DNA from: Deltaproteobacteria bacterium
GTDB taxonomy: Bacteria; Myxococcota_A; Polyangia; GCA-2747355; JADLHG01
NCBI GenBank assembly: GCA_020848905.1
Contig: JADLHG010000083.1
Coordinates: 124,001 to 188,000 of the forward strand
DNA length: 64,000 bases
Direction: 5' to 3'
In this document: positions 8,797 to 17,780 of the stretch, piece after piece
How positions within the stretch are numbered: position 1 is the first letter of the stretch
Layout of the letters: each line of letters starts with the position of its first letter
Translations under genes and position numbers: made by a program
The notes under the pieces: model-generated
Database searches by the model: none
Seen by the model: the letters and a program-made list of their open reading frames with translations, nothing else
Told to the model about the DNA's origin: nothing

Positions 8797-10506
8797 ATGG
8801 ACAACGTCTATCGCGGCGCGACCGCTCCGGTGGTGCACGGCTCGATGGCCATCGTGCTCCACGCCCACCTGCCGTGGGTGCGACACCCCGAGCACGAGCA
8901 CTTCCTCGAGGAGGAATGGCTCTACGAGGCGGTCACCGAGGCGTACCTGCCGCTCGTGACGCTGATGCGGCGCTGGGCCGACGAGGGGGTGCCCTTCAAG
9001 CTCAGCCTCTCGCTCAGCCCGACGCTCGTCGCGATGCTGCAGGACGAGCTCCTCCGAAAGCGCTGCGACCGCTACCTCGAGGACCTCTCGCACCTCGTGG
9101 ACGCCGAGCTCAAGCGCACCGCCGGCGACGGCCACCTGCAGTACCTGGCGGGGCACTATCGCGAGCGTCTCGACGACGTGAGGCGGCAGTGGCAAGCCCT
9201 CGGCGGCGAGCTCGTGCCGGCCTTCGCGCGGCTGCAGGAGCAGGGGCACCTGGATCTGATGACCTGCGCCGCGACGCACGCCTACCTGCCGCTGCACCAG
9301 ACACACCCGCAGGCGGTGTGGGCGCAGCTCAAGGTGGCGGTGGACGATCACCGACGCGCCTTCGGGCGCGACCCGGTGGGGATCTGGCTCCCCGAGTGTG
9401 CCTACTACCCGGGACTCGACGCCCTGCTCGCCGACGCCGGGCTGCGCTACTTCGTCGGCAACGCGCATGCGCTGACGCTGGCCCTGCCGCCGCCTCGGTT
9501 CGGCACCTTCGCCCCGGTCTTCTGCGACCCGAGCGGCGTGGCGGTCTTCGGCCGCGACCTCGAGGCCTCGAGACAGGTCTGGAGCCGCGACGACGGCTAT
9601 CCGAGCGACCCGACCTATCGCGAGTTCTACCGCGACATCGGCTTCGATCTGGACCTGGCCACCGTGGGGCCCTTCCTCAAGCCCGACGGGGTGCGCAAGT
9701 ACACGGGCATCAAGTACCACCGCATCACCGGAGCGACGGAGCACAAGGAGCTTTACGACCCGTACTGGGCCCGCGAGAAGGCGGCCGAGCACGCGGCGGA
9801 CTTCGCGCTCCGGCGGCGGGCGCAGCTCCAGGCCGCGCGCGGGCAGATGGATCGAGCGCCCTTGCTCGTGGCTCCGTACGACGCGGAGCTCTTCGGGCAC
9901 TGGTGGTACGAAGGCCCGTGGTGGCTCGACGGTGTGGTCCGGCGCTGGGCCCGCGAAGAGGTCGACTACCCGCTCACGCACCTCGCGGACTACCTGCGCG
10001 GGCACCCGAACCAGCAGCTCTGCCGGCCGGCGCAGTCGAGCTGGGGCGAGGAGGGCTACCACCAGTTCTGGCTCAACGCGGCCAACGAGTGGCTCTATCC
10101 CCACCTGCACAAGGCGGCCGAGCGGATGGTGACCCTCGCCCAGCGCTTCCCGCGCGCCGACGGCCTGCCGCGCCGCGCGCTCAATCAGGCCGCGCGAGAG
10201 CTGCTCCTCGCCCAGTCCAGCGATTGGGCCTTCATCCTGCGCACGGGCACCATGGTCGACTACGCCGCGCGCCGCGTGCGCAGCCACCTCCGCCGCTTCA
10301 CGCAGCTCTATCAGCAGCTCCTGGGCAGCGTCGCGCCCCGCCCCGAAGATCGCCTCGCCCTCTCCTCCGAGTTTCCCTTCGCCGACGCCACCGACGCCGC
10401 GCCCGCCGTCCTCGACGAGGCGTGGCTCTCGCGCCTCGAATCGGCGGACACCCTCTTCCCCACGCTCGACTACCGCGTCTTCCGAGGTCCGCGAAGCACG
10501 CCGTAA
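8797..10506 (+). CDS. GH57 1,4-alpha-glucan branching enzyme-type glycoside hydrolase
   Basis: Family GH57 enzymes of this type cleave an alpha-1,4 glucan chain and rejoin it through an alpha-1,6 link, making glycogen-like branches. The 569-residue length is close to characterised bacterial GH57 branching enzymes. The N-terminal barrel starts with IVLHAHLPWVRHPE. The nucleophile Glu200 lies in GIWLPECAYYPG, and the acid/base Asp362 lies in YDAELFGHWWYEGPWW. A helical C-terminal domain follows (SSWGEEGYHQFWLN..., with SSDWAFILRTGTM). It is preceded by DUF4912 with a 2-nt gap. The ATG at 8797 follows the upstream stop directly. Cytoplasmic, since no signal peptide is seen. Confidence 0.93.
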   Translation: MDNVYRGATAPVVHGSMAIVLHAHLPWVRHPEHEHFLEEEWLYEAVTEAYLPLVTLMRRWADEGVPFKLSLSLSPTLVAMLQDELLRKRCDRYLEDLSHLVDAELKRTAGDGHLQYLAGHYRERLDDVRRQWQALGGELVPAFARLQEQGHLDLMTCAATHAYLPLHQTHPQAVWAQLKVAVDDHRRAFGRDPVGIWLPECAYYPGLDALLADAGLRYFVGNAHALTLALPPPRFGTFAPVFCDPSGVAVFGRDLEASRQVWSRDDGYPSDPTYREFYRDIGFDLDLATVGPFLKPDGVRKYTGIKYHRITGATEHKELYDPYWAREKAAEHAADFALRRRAQLQAARGQMDRAPLLVAPYDAELFGHWWYEGPWWLDGVVRRWAREEVDYPLTHLADYLRGHPNQQLCRPAQSSWGEEGYHQFWLNAANEWLYPHLHKAAERMVTLAQRFPRADGLPRRALNQAARELLLAQSSDWAFILRTGTMVDYAARRVRSHLRRFTQLYQQLLGSVAPRPEDRLALSSEFPFADATDAAPAVLDEAWLSRLESADTLFPTLDYRVFRGPRSTP

Positions 10507-10768
10507 GGCTAGCGCGCTGATTCGCGTTGCCCATCTGCTCGAGCTGGCAGATCTGCTGTCGCGAGACCTCCGGCTTCATGGCCAGGCACCTGGCCATGGC
10601 TGGCCGGACGGAAGACGGGCTGCAGCTCGGCGTGGGAACGTCGCTGCAGCCGGCCGTGCGGGCCCTATGATTTTGCGCCCTTCGCGAGGCTTGGCCTGCC
10701 GCATCGGTGCCGCTCCGGCCCCCCACTCTGGATCGCGGCTTGCACAACGGGGCTCCGGGAGGATGCCC

Positions 10769-11335
10769 ATGACGAATACGATGACCTCGCGCTACGGGCG
10801 GCTCGCTCTCACGGGCGGCCTCGCGGTGGCTCTCTTGATCGGTGGCAGCACCGCGCGCGCCGAGGCGCCGACGGCCTGGCAGACCCGGGCCGCGAACCGC
10901 ATGGAGAAGGCCGCGAGCTTCCCCATCGTCGGCGGGCTGGTGGTGCGGCCCATCGCCGCGCGACTCGCGCTCTCGGGCCTGCGCGCGCAGTCGGTGAGCG
11001 TCGACAAGGCGTACCGGCGTGCCTACAAGCAGAACCTCCAGAGCTTCGGCGTGAGCGCGGTTCGAGGCCTGTGCCACTTCATCAACGCGATCTGGCTCGC
11101 GCCTGCGGCAATCTTCGAGGCGGTGAAGTTCTCATCGACGCTGCCGGGCCTGAGCGCGGCGCTCGTCGCGGTCCCGGTCGCCGGCGCGGTGATCACGGAA
11201 GCGGTCTTCCGTGGTGACGCGGCCAAGGTCGGCAACGTGGTCCTGCTCCGGGAGGCCCAGCGCCAGAACCTGCCGGGAACGCGCCTGGCCAGCGACCTCG
11301 CCTACGGGGCCAAGCTCGTCGAGCTCGAGGACTAG
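10769..11335 (+). CDS. Exported protein of unknown function
   Basis: The 188-residue frame starts at the ATG at 10769, six nt after a GGGAGG Shine-Dalgarno sequence; the ATG at 10763 abuts that site and is less likely. A signal peptide (basic start, LALTGGLAVALLIGGSTARA, probable cleavage after ARA) targets it to the envelope. The mature part has two hydrophobic stretches (about 107-150: FINAIWLAPAAIFEAV and LSAALVAVPVAGAVITEAVF), so it may be membrane-associated. I do not recognise the family. It stands alone between the GH57 operon and a Cys-rich lipoprotein gene. The 262-bp gap before it shows no further gene. Confidence 0.75.
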   Translation: MTNTMTSRYGRLALTGGLAVALLIGGSTARAEAPTAWQTRAANRMEKAASFPIVGGLVVRPIAARLALSGLRAQSVSVDKAYRRAYKQNLQSFGVSAVRGLCHFINAIWLAPAAIFEAVKFSSTLPGLSAALVAVPVAGAVITEAVFRGDAAKVGNVVLLREAQRQNLPGTRLASDLAYGAKLVELED

Positions 11336-11550
11336 TCCGCAGCCAGAGTCACGACGCTGGCGCGCCCTGCGAAGGCCCGATCGTCTGCTACGGAGCGGGT
11401 TAGGGCCACGTGACCCCGCCCGCGATCTCCTCGCGCGCAACACTCCGGCCGCGGCAAAGGCCCACCGACGCACAACATCCTGGGATCTCACGGCGCGCGC
11501 CGACCGGCAGACGCGCACCGATGGCACGTCCGTTGCTCAAGGACAGGGGC

Positions 11551-12774
11551 ATGTCCCAAACGCCCCTGAGCCGATCGCCTCTGCGCCTCGCCGTGGCGCT
11601 CGCGCTCGGCGTCGTCGGCCTCTCCTGCGAGGGCACGATGGGAGGGGCCCGCGGCGCCGCCGAGGACGTGACGGGCCGAGGAGCCCAGTACAACGTCTGC
11701 GGTGACGGTTACGGGATCAAGGACCACGCGCCCTACGATCTCTTCACGAGCGTTCAGAGCTGCGGCCCGAATCATGGGAAGTGCCAGCCCTTCGCCTGCG
11801 CGATGCCGGCCAACGCCGCGTTGACCTATTCCCTCTGCTGCTACGCGACCGAATGCACGATGGGCGGAGGTGGCACGAACTGGGGCTCGTGCCCCGACGC
11901 GCTCAAGAAGGCCGAGCGCGACTTCCAGGACTTCATGAACCGCCCCGAGCAGATGCTCACCGAGGCCGAGCGCAAGTGGCGAAACCTCTGTAGCGGGTGC
12001 GCCAACGTCGGTTGCTGCGCGAGCCGGATCTACCGCGAGAAGTCGGAAGAGCTGAAGCAGCGCTTCGAGCCGCCCTTCGTCTCGGCGGCGTGTTCGAACG
12101 AAGGGGGCCAGTGCGGGAGCTACTACACCTGGCGCTCGAAGCCGGACTGGGTGGAGTGCTCCGGCATGCCCCACTGCAGCTTCCGGCGCTGGTTCAGCCA
12201 GAAGTGCCAGAAGCGCGGCGTCGGTTTTACGAACCCGAAGACCTGGTTCGAGACGGTCTGCAAGGGCGACGAGTTCGACACGACGCCCAAGTTCCGTCGG
12301 TTCCAGGTGATGGTCGCCGGCTCGGATCCGGTCCTGTACGACGAGCACTACCTCGGCTATGCGGACAGCGACATCTGCCGCATGGGCTGGTGTCCGGCCA
12401 CGCCGGCCGACGCGAGTACGCCGAGCGGCGGGGCGACCCCCACACCATCTGGCACGGGGACGGGCACAGGCACAGGGACGGGGACAGGGACGGGGACAGG
12501 AAGTGGATCGAACACCAGCCCGGGGACGCCGGCGAAGCCCACGCTTCCCTCGGGCTGCGTGGCGAGCCCCGAGGGGTACATCGAGAATACCTGTTCGAAC
12601 TCCTCGCCCTACCCCTGCACCACCACGGAGGGCTCGAACTGCTGCGGCAACGGCTCGTACAAGCTCGTGAACAACGCGTGGGTCTGGAAGCCGGACCCGG
12701 GATACTGCAAGTGCGGTGTCGGCTCGGTCCCACCGGGGTCGAAGTGCACCCAGGCCGTCTACGATGGAAGCTGA
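11551..12774 (+). CDS. Cys-rich putative lipoprotein with Gly-Thr repeat linker
   Basis: The start at 11551 has AAGGA seven nt upstream and gives 407 residues. The N-terminus is hydrophobic and ends GVVGLSC, a loose lipobox. The body carries many Cys residues in spaced pairs (CCYATEC, CSGCANVGCC), suggesting a disulfide-stabilised exported domain. Near residue 300 the DNA has imperfect ACGGGGAC/ACAGGG hexamer repeats (about 12452-12505) that encode a run of Gly-Thr, acting as a flexible linker to a C-terminal Cys-rich module (CTTTEGSNCCGNGSYK...). No known family was recognised. The repeat is a likely site of length variation by slippage. Confidence 0.75.
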   Translation: MSQTPLSRSPLRLAVALALGVVGLSCEGTMGGARGAAEDVTGRGAQYNVCGDGYGIKDHAPYDLFTSVQSCGPNHGKCQPFACAMPANAALTYSLCCYATECTMGGGGTNWGSCPDALKKAERDFQDFMNRPEQMLTEAERKWRNLCSGCANVGCCASRIYREKSEELKQRFEPPFVSAACSNEGGQCGSYYTWRSKPDWVECSGMPHCSFRRWFSQKCQKRGVGFTNPKTWFETVCKGDEFDTTPKFRRFQVMVAGSDPVLYDEHYLGYADSDICRMGWCPATPADASTPSGGATPTPSGTGTGTGTGTGTGTGTGSGSNTSPGTPAKPTLPSGCVASPEGYIENTCSNSSPYPCTTTEGSNCCGNGSYKLVNNAWVWKPDPGYCKCGVGSVPPGSKCTQAVYDGS

Positions 12775-12797
12775 AGGCCTGGTGCGCCTCGTGCCCC

Positions 12798-13805
12798 CTA
12801 CGGCTGCACGGTCGTGTACGTGAGCGTGACCTCCACCTCGTCGTGGCGGCTCGGCACGCTCTTGCGCAAGCGGACGGGCAGGAGGTAGCGGCCGACCTTC
12901 GCGTACTGCACTTCGAAGCGGCTCTGGTCGGCGAAGCGGAGCATGGCCTTGCCGCGCTTGGGGAGCGTGCTCGAGGGGTCGATCATGACGCCCATGACGG
13001 CGCCGGTCACGAGGCTGCGCCCGCCCTCGAGCCGGGTGGTGTAGCTCATGGTGCGGGTCACGCCCTGGCTCGCGACGTGGGTCACCTTCTCGACCTGCCA
13101 CGCCGGACCGACGAGGATCTCGGTCTTGCCGCTCGGCTCCTGGATCGTCAGGCGCAGGTGCCCGTCTGAGAGCGCGCTCTCGCCGGCCACGCCCTTCCAC
13201 TGCGCGAGGCGCTCGGCGAGAAACCCCGACCCGAGCCCCTCGAGCAGGCGCCGGAGCTGAAAGCGCATCCCCTTCCAGATGAGCTGGCCGACCTCGCTCG
13301 TCGCGTCGGTGGGCTTGCCCTGACGGAGGATGCGATGCACGCGCACGTCGGGCGCGCTTCCCACCCGAACGTAGCCCTCGGCCGTGGCCTCGGTCTGGTC
13401 CTTCACCGAGCGCAGCGCGAGGCGGAAGCGCAGCGTCTTCAGCCCGAGGCGGGCGGGGTCGTAGTGTGTCTCCGTCAGCCGCTCCACGGCGCGCGCAAAG
13501 GGCAGCTTCTCGAGGCGCAGAGACGGGACCGCGGGCGGAGCGTCGCCGCGACCAATCCCCGACTCGGGCGGCGGGTCGAAAGCGGGCTCGCCGGCTTTCG
13601 CCCCCGCGTCCGTTTTCGACCCCGCATCGGCACGCGCCGCTTCCGCGGAGGCCGGGACCGCGGGCTTCGCCGCACCGTCGGAGGTGGCCCGTCGCGTGGG
13701 GCTGCAACCCGTCGGCGCGAAGGTCTGCGCGAGCATCCCAATGATCACGAGCAGAAAGGGCGTTTCTCGACGGTGTGGCGGCTGACGAGGAGGCGTTTTG
13801 CGCAT
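12798..13805 (-). CDS. Putative lipoprotein of unknown function
   Basis: The 335-residue form begins at the ATG at 13805; an in-frame ATG at 13826 would add seven residues, and neither has a clear Shine-Dalgarno sequence. A basic leader and hydrophobic segment (FLLVIIGMLAQTFAPTGC) end in a lipobox-like PTGC. An Ala/Asp/Lys-rich linker (KTDAGAKAGEPAFD) leads to a mainly beta domain of about 260 residues with no recognisable motif. It converges on the Cys-rich lipoprotein gene with a 23-nt gap. It is divergent from and close to the gene at 13895, so the two probably share a short promoter region. Confidence 0.78.
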   Translation of the reverse strand: MRKTPPRQPPHRRETPFLLVIIGMLAQTFAPTGCSPTRRATSDGAAKPAVPASAEAARADAGSKTDAGAKAGEPAFDPPPESGIGRGDAPPAVPSLRLEKLPFARAVERLTETHYDPARLGLKTLRFRLALRSVKDQTEATAEGYVRVGSAPDVRVHRILRQGKPTDATSEVGQLIWKGMRFQLRRLLEGLGSGFLAERLAQWKGVAGESALSDGHLRLTIQEPSGKTEILVGPAWQVEKVTHVASQGVTRTMSYTTRLEGGRSLVTGAVMGVMIDPSSTLPKRGKAMLRFADQSRFEVQYAKVGRYLLPVRLRKSVPSRHDEVEVTLTYTTVQP

Positions 13806-13894
13806 CGCGGATTTATTCGTTCCCATGTGGACAAGTGGACCGACTCATTCCTAGAATTCTTACCGCACCTTGGCCTAGGGTTGCCACGCCTCAG

Positions 13895-15136
13895 ATGGAG
13901 CTCGACCTGACCGAACAACTGCGACGCGCGAAGGACGCCCCGGACCGAAAGGACCGGCGCGAGGCCTTCCTCGGGCTCCTCGCCTCCGAGGGCTGGCGCG
14001 AGGCGCTGTCCCCCGAGCTGATCGCGCGGCAGAGCTTCCGCGTGCGCGACACCGACTACCCGGACCTGCGCACGATCGCCGACGCCGCGGCCCTTCTTGC
14101 GAGCAGCGAGGAGAAGGTGCAGGCCGCGCTCGAGCTCCCCGGGACCGATCGGTACAGCAACGAGCTGCTGGGGGCGCTGGCGCGGCAGACCCCCGAGCTC
14201 ATCGTCGAGCTGTGCCTGGCGCACGTGCGCACGGCGGAGCGGCAGCGGGTGCTGGTGCTGCAGCGCCTCCTGCACGAGGCCGACGCCCGGTGGGTGGAGC
14301 GGCCCGAGGCGAAGCGCGTGATCCGCAAGCTCCTGCGCGTGGCCGACGACGGCCGCGTGGAGCTCATGCAGTGGCTGGCGGAGGCCGGCGCGCTCTCCCG
14401 GTTCGTGGACGAGCTCAAGGTGCATCCGCCGCTCCTGCTCGACGAGTGGAGCGCGATGGGGCGGGCGCAGGTGCGCGACGCCGAGCTGGAGCTGCGGGCG
14501 CTCGCGCTCTTGCCGCACACGCACGGTCCGCTGCTCTATCTGATGCGCCTGGACCCGCTGCCCGAAGGGCTCGAGGAGCGCGTGCTCGCGGCGGCGCGGC
14601 CCGACTGGCTTCCGGGGGCTCTCGAGGCGGCGGTGGTGGACGGGCTCGCCCATCCGTTGCTCGTTCCGCTGGCCGAGCTGGCCGTGCGGCAGGGGGGACG
14701 CAGCATGGCCGTGGCCGTGGCGTGGATCGGCTCGAGCAAGATGGCCAAGGAGGTGCTCGGCCAGCTGGGCGGCGAGCTCGAGCGCGACGGGCAGCGGGTG
14801 CGGCTGAGCGATACCTTCTGGATCCGTCGCAGCGGGGTCTCGGGGGACCGCGCGCTGGAACGCGGGCGCCGGGGGCAGGTCCCGGACCCGCTCGACGTGG
14901 CGGCGCTGGTGCGGCAGATGCGCGGCGAACGGATCAGCGAGCTCGTGCACGAGATCCTGGGCACCCCGCGGCTCAACATGTTCGAGACCGTGCTGCGCCC
15001 GCTCTGCGCGGTGCACCCCGAGGCGGCCGAGCTCGTGGCGGCGATGTGCGCGAGCCCCGAGTCCGACGTGGCGCGCCTGGCTCACGAGGCCGTGCAGTGG
15101 CCCGACGTGGTCTGGCCCGAGGTGGAGCTGGAGTAG
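13895..15136 (+). CDS. Alpha-helical repeat (HEAT-like) protein of unknown function
   Basis: The ATG at 13895 gives 413 residues; open codons upstream overlap the divergent lipoprotein gene and are not used. The protein has no signal peptide and appears entirely helical, with repeated Leu/Ala-rich helices about 30-40 residues apart (for example RTIADAAALLASSEEKVQAA and AELVAAMCASPESDVARLAHEA). That pattern is like a divergent HEAT or armadillo solenoid. No catalytic motif is visible. It converges with an exported-protein gene 7 nt away. A scaffold role is inferred from the fold pattern only. Confidence 0.8.
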   Translation: MELDLTEQLRRAKDAPDRKDRREAFLGLLASEGWREALSPELIARQSFRVRDTDYPDLRTIADAAALLASSEEKVQAALELPGTDRYSNELLGALARQTPELIVELCLAHVRTAERQRVLVLQRLLHEADARWVERPEAKRVIRKLLRVADDGRVELMQWLAEAGALSRFVDELKVHPPLLLDEWSAMGRAQVRDAELELRALALLPHTHGPLLYLMRLDPLPEGLEERVLAAARPDWLPGALEAAVVDGLAHPLLVPLAELAVRQGGRSMAVAVAWIGSSKMAKEVLGQLGGELERDGQRVRLSDTFWIRRSGVSGDRALERGRRGQVPDPLDVAALVRQMRGERISELVHEILGTPRLNMFETVLRPLCAVHPEAAELVAAMCASPESDVARLAHEAVQWPDVVWPEVELE

Positions 15137-15143
15137 CGCGGGG

Positions 15144-15899
15144 CTACTTGGCAGCCTCGGCGTGCTCGGCCGGGGGCGCCGAGCGGGCAGCCAGGGGCTC
15201 GCCGCGTCGCGCACGAATCTGTTCCAGCAGCTTGCGGAAGTCGAGACGCTGGATGCGTGCCTCGGCGGGCACGACCAGATTGAAGATGCCGAGCCCCCCC
15301 ACCGCGGAATAGATCGTCAGTTTGGGCTGTGCCCCATCGTACGCCCTCGCGCCGCTACCGAGGCGCAGCGCCTCGAGCAGCTTCTCGGACAGCCGCAGCC
15401 GCGGGCCGCGCTTGGGCAGGTTGCGCTGGTTGAGGTGATTCCCGGCGTTCACGATCAGCACCGAGTCGCCCTTGGCGGAGTGCTGCACCGTCATCTCGGC
15501 CCGGGAGTTGTCGCTGTGCTGGGCGTGCGCGAGCAGGTGACGCGCCGCCACGAGCAGCGGGTCGCCGTGCGCCCCCCCCGTCTTCGGGGCCCTATCCGAT
15601 CCTCCCGTGCGGTTCACGAGCTCGCCGGTCGCGCTGAAGGTGATGACGGTCCGGCTTCCGTCGGGAAGGACGGCAGACACTTTTCCGGCCTTGGCGTCGG
15701 CCTTCATCTTCAGCCCGTTCACCGACACGACGTTGGTGGCGAGCCACTGACCCATGAAGCGCTGGCCGGCCCGGGCCGTGGCCGTGACGCGACGCCCGTG
15801 GTCGTTCTTCTTGCCTTCTAAGGCGCTGGACGCCGCGGGGACGAGGAGCCCGAGCGCGATGAGAGAAGCGGCTGACAGAACGGCGCGACCCGAGGACAT
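15144..15899 (-). CDS. Exported protein of unknown function
   Basis: The ATG at 15899 is preceded by GGAGG seven nt away, so the longer in-frame start at 15956 is rejected. The 251-residue product has a signal peptide (AVLSAASLIALGLLVPAASSALE). The mature domain is mixed beta with hydrophobic strands (GKVSAVLPDGSRTVITFSA; KLTIYSAVGGLGIFNLVVPA) and no family motif that I recognise. A pair of GTGTGAC direct repeats lies about 50 bp upstream and may be its control site. The 248 bp up to the ExbD gene contain no other gene. Confidence 0.78.
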   Translation of the reverse strand: MSSGRAVLSAASLIALGLLVPAASSALEGKKNDHGRRVTATARAGQRFMGQWLATNVVSVNGLKMKADAKAGKVSAVLPDGSRTVITFSATGELVNRTGGSDRAPKTGGAHGDPLLVAARHLLAHAQHSDNSRAEMTVQHSAKGDSVLIVNAGNHLNQRNLPKRGPRLRLSEKLLEALRLGSGARAYDGAQPKLTIYSAVGGLGIFNLVVPAEARIQRLDFRKLLEQIRARRGEPLAARSAPPAEHAEAAK

Positions 15900-15947
15900 G
15901 GCTCTACCTCCGTGCCTGGAAGCGTGGCGCCCCTCAGGTGGGGCACC

Positions 15948-15964
15948 GTGTGACATTGTGTGAC
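15948..15964. promoter_or_regulatory. GTGTGAC direct repeat, 10-bp period (candidate activator site)
   Basis: Two exact GTGTGAC heptamers are separated by ATT, so they repeat every 10 bp, about one helical turn. They lie about 50 bp upstream of the exported-protein gene that starts at 15899 on the minus strand. Directly repeated heptamers at this spacing are typical of OmpR/PhoB-family sites (minus-strand half-site GTCACAC). This is a pattern-based suggestion only. Confidence 0.35.
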
Positions 15965-16147
15965 CCGATTAGGAGCAAACACCGTGCCGTCGCGCCGCTT
16001 GCATAGGCGCCGAAGATCGCGAGGGATCGGTGGGTCGAGGGCCCGGGGAGGGTGGGGACAGATGACCCCGGATGGCGGCGGCTCGAGCCGGGGCCGCCCA
16101 CGGACCATGGTCGGCTTCCCCCCGAGGACCCGCTCACGCGCAAAGAG

Positions 16148-16558
16148 CTACCGCGAGGTCGTCATGCCGATGGTCTGGACGCCCGCTCCGCGGCAGAGGT
16201 CCATCGCCTGGACCGCCACGCCGTAGTTCGCGCGGTCGTCGATGCGCACGAAGAGGAGCTTGTCGCGGCGCTCGGCGTAGAGGCCGCGCACGCGGTTCTT
16301 GAGCTCGGCGAGCGCGACGGGACGGCCGGCGAGCTCGAGCTGTCCATCCTGTTTCAGCTCCAGCACGACCTGCTGGGCCGCCACGTCGGGGGTGACCTGC
16401 TCGTCGGCCTTCTTGGGGATCACCACCGCGATCTCGCGCAGCAGCAGCGGCGTCAGCACCATGAAGATGATGAGCAGCACGAGCACCACGTCCACGAAGG
16501 GCGTGACGTTGATTTCGCTCTTCGGCCCGCCGCCCGAGGCCCCGACGTCCATCCCCAT
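16148..16558 (-). CDS. ExbD/TolR-type biopolymer transport protein (second copy)
   Basis: The 136-residue protein has the family layout: a short cytoplasmic tail, one transmembrane helix and a periplasmic domain. The helix NVTPFVDVVLVLLIIFMVL contains the proton-relay Asp of the FVDV motif. Together with ExbB-type proteins it uses the proton-motive force to energise TonB or TolA. It is last in a five-gene operon, 3 nt after a paralogous ExbD. A 56-nt stretch over the transmembrane helix (16458-16513) is identical to the other copy (16878-16933), which suggests recent duplication or gene conversion. Confidence 0.93.
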   Translation of the reverse strand: MGMDVGASGGGPKSEINVTPFVDVVLVLLIIFMVLTPLLLREIAVVIPKKADEQVTPDVAAQQVVLELKQDGQLELAGRPVALAELKNRVRGLYAERRDKLLFVRIDDRANYGVAVQAMDLCRGAGVQTIGMTTSR

Positions 16559-16561
16559 GGG

Positions 16562-17044
16562 CTACTCCTTCTTGCCCTGCGTGGCGAGCGAGACGCCCGG
16601 CGCTCCCGCGCGGTGACAGGCCTCGAGCACCTTGCGCATCGGCGCGAACTCGAGCCGCGCGTCGCCCTTCACGAACACGGGGGGCGCCGGCTGCCGCGCG
16701 AGGAGCGGCTGAAGCTGCTGCTCGAGCGTCTCGACCGAGAGCTGCTGCTGCCCGAGGAAGATCGCGCCGTCCTTCCGCACCGAGATCATGATCTGCTGCC
16801 CGTTGTCCTTCTGCGTCGCGTGGTGCTGCGTGAGCGGCAGGATCACGTCCACGCCGCGCTGGAGCATGGGGGTCACGACCATGAAGATGATGAGCAGCAC
16901 GAGCACCACGTCCACGAAGGGCGTGACGTTGATCTCGCTCTTCATGCGCCCTTTGGCCAGCCCCGGGTCCTTGGCCAGGCGCTTGCGACGCAGGCGGCGA
17001 CGGTTCGCGCCCTTGCGGCTGTGGGGCTGTTCGAGGTCGTTCAC
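16562..17044 (-). CDS. ExbD/TolR-type biopolymer transport protein (first copy)
   Basis: The 160-residue protein starts with a basic, Arg/Lys-rich cytoplasmic tail (KGANRRRLRRKRLAKD). One helix with the FVDVVLVLLIIFMVV motif follows (conserved Asp), then a periplasmic domain ending in MRKVLEACHRAGAPG. It lies 23 nt downstream of the ExbB-type gene and 3 nt upstream of the second ExbD. Two non-identical ExbD subunits per operon are common in Myxococcota and may form mixed complexes. The rest of the sequences differ, so this is not an assembly duplication. Confidence 0.93.
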   Translation of the reverse strand: MNDLEQPHSRKGANRRRLRRKRLAKDPGLAKGRMKSEINVTPFVDVVLVLLIIFMVVTPMLQRGVDVILPLTQHHATQKDNGQQIMISVRKDGAIFLGQQQLSVETLEQQLQPLLARQPAPPVFVKGDARLEFAPMRKVLEACHRAGAPGVSLATQGKKE

Positions 17045-17067
17045 GGCGCGCGGTCCCCTCGGTGGGC

Positions 17068-17751
17068 TCAGGAGTTCTCGTGGCCGGTGCGCAGCACGTA
17101 GGCCACCACCTCGCCCGAGACGTCGTTCATGTCCACCACGAGCTCGTCCACCTTCGTGGTGAGGTAGTTGAAGAGCGCCACCGCCGGGATGGCCACGAAG
17201 AGGCCGAGGCCTGTGGCCACGAGCGCCTCGGCGATGTCCGCGGAGACGGCGGAGAGGCCCCCCGAGCCGGTGGAGGACATGGAGGTGAAGGCCTTGATGA
17301 TGCCGACCACCGTGCCGAAGAGCCCCACGAAGGGAGCCGTCGAGCCGATCGTGGCCAGCCCCGAGAGGCCGCGCTTGAGCCGCGAGACCTGACGGTCGCG
17401 CACGCGTTCCAGGTTGCGGTCGAGGGCCTCGACCAGGTCGACCCCCTTCTTGCCCTTGGCCAGGTCGCGCACGCCCAGCACATAGGCCTCGACGCCTGCC
17501 GCCACCACCTGCGCCACGGGGCTTTCGGGGTGCTGGGTCGCGCTCTTCGCCGCGTCCTCGAGCTTACCCTCCTCGAGGGCCTTCTTCAGCCCCTCGACGT
17601 AGGCCAGCGACTGCCGCCGTGCCGCCCCGAACTTCATCAGTCGCTCGGCCACGAGCCCGAGCGAGTAGATCGACATCACGGCGAGCAGGACGAACACGCC
17701 CTTGCCCACCAGCCCCGCCGCGTTCCAGACCTCGATCAAGCTGAAAGACAT
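17068..17751 (-). CDS. ExbB/TolQ/MotA proton-channel family protein
   Basis: From the ATG at 17751 the product is 227 residues. The first helix is near residues 12-35 (LVGKGVFVLLAVMSIYSLGLV). The long cytoplasmic loop contains KKALEEGKLEDAAK, and the characteristic late helices read GLATIGSTAPFVGLFGTVVGI and ALVATGLGLFVAIPAVALFNY. These are the TolQ/ExbB signature region. It forms the channel with the ExbD proteins encoded just downstream and works with the TonB protein encoded 29 nt upstream. Inner-membrane location is certain from the helices. Confidence 0.95.
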   Translation of the reverse strand: MSFSLIEVWNAAGLVGKGVFVLLAVMSIYSLGLVAERLMKFGAARRQSLAYVEGLKKALEEGKLEDAAKSATQHPESPVAQVVAAGVEAYVLGVRDLAKGKKGVDLVEALDRNLERVRDRQVSRLKRGLSGLATIGSTAPFVGLFGTVVGIIKAFTSMSSTGSGGLSAVSADIAEALVATGLGLFVAIPAVALFNYLTTKVDELVVDMNDVSGEVVAYVLRTGHENS

Positions 17752-17780
17752 CGCTTGGCTCCTCTTCTCTCCTCGACCAG

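Noticed and set aside
15948-15964. CRP-type binding site based on TGTGA
   Set aside because: The two TGTGAC words are in direct, not inverted, orientation and with 10-bp period, so a CRP dyad is not formed. It is kept only as a possible direct-repeat activator site.
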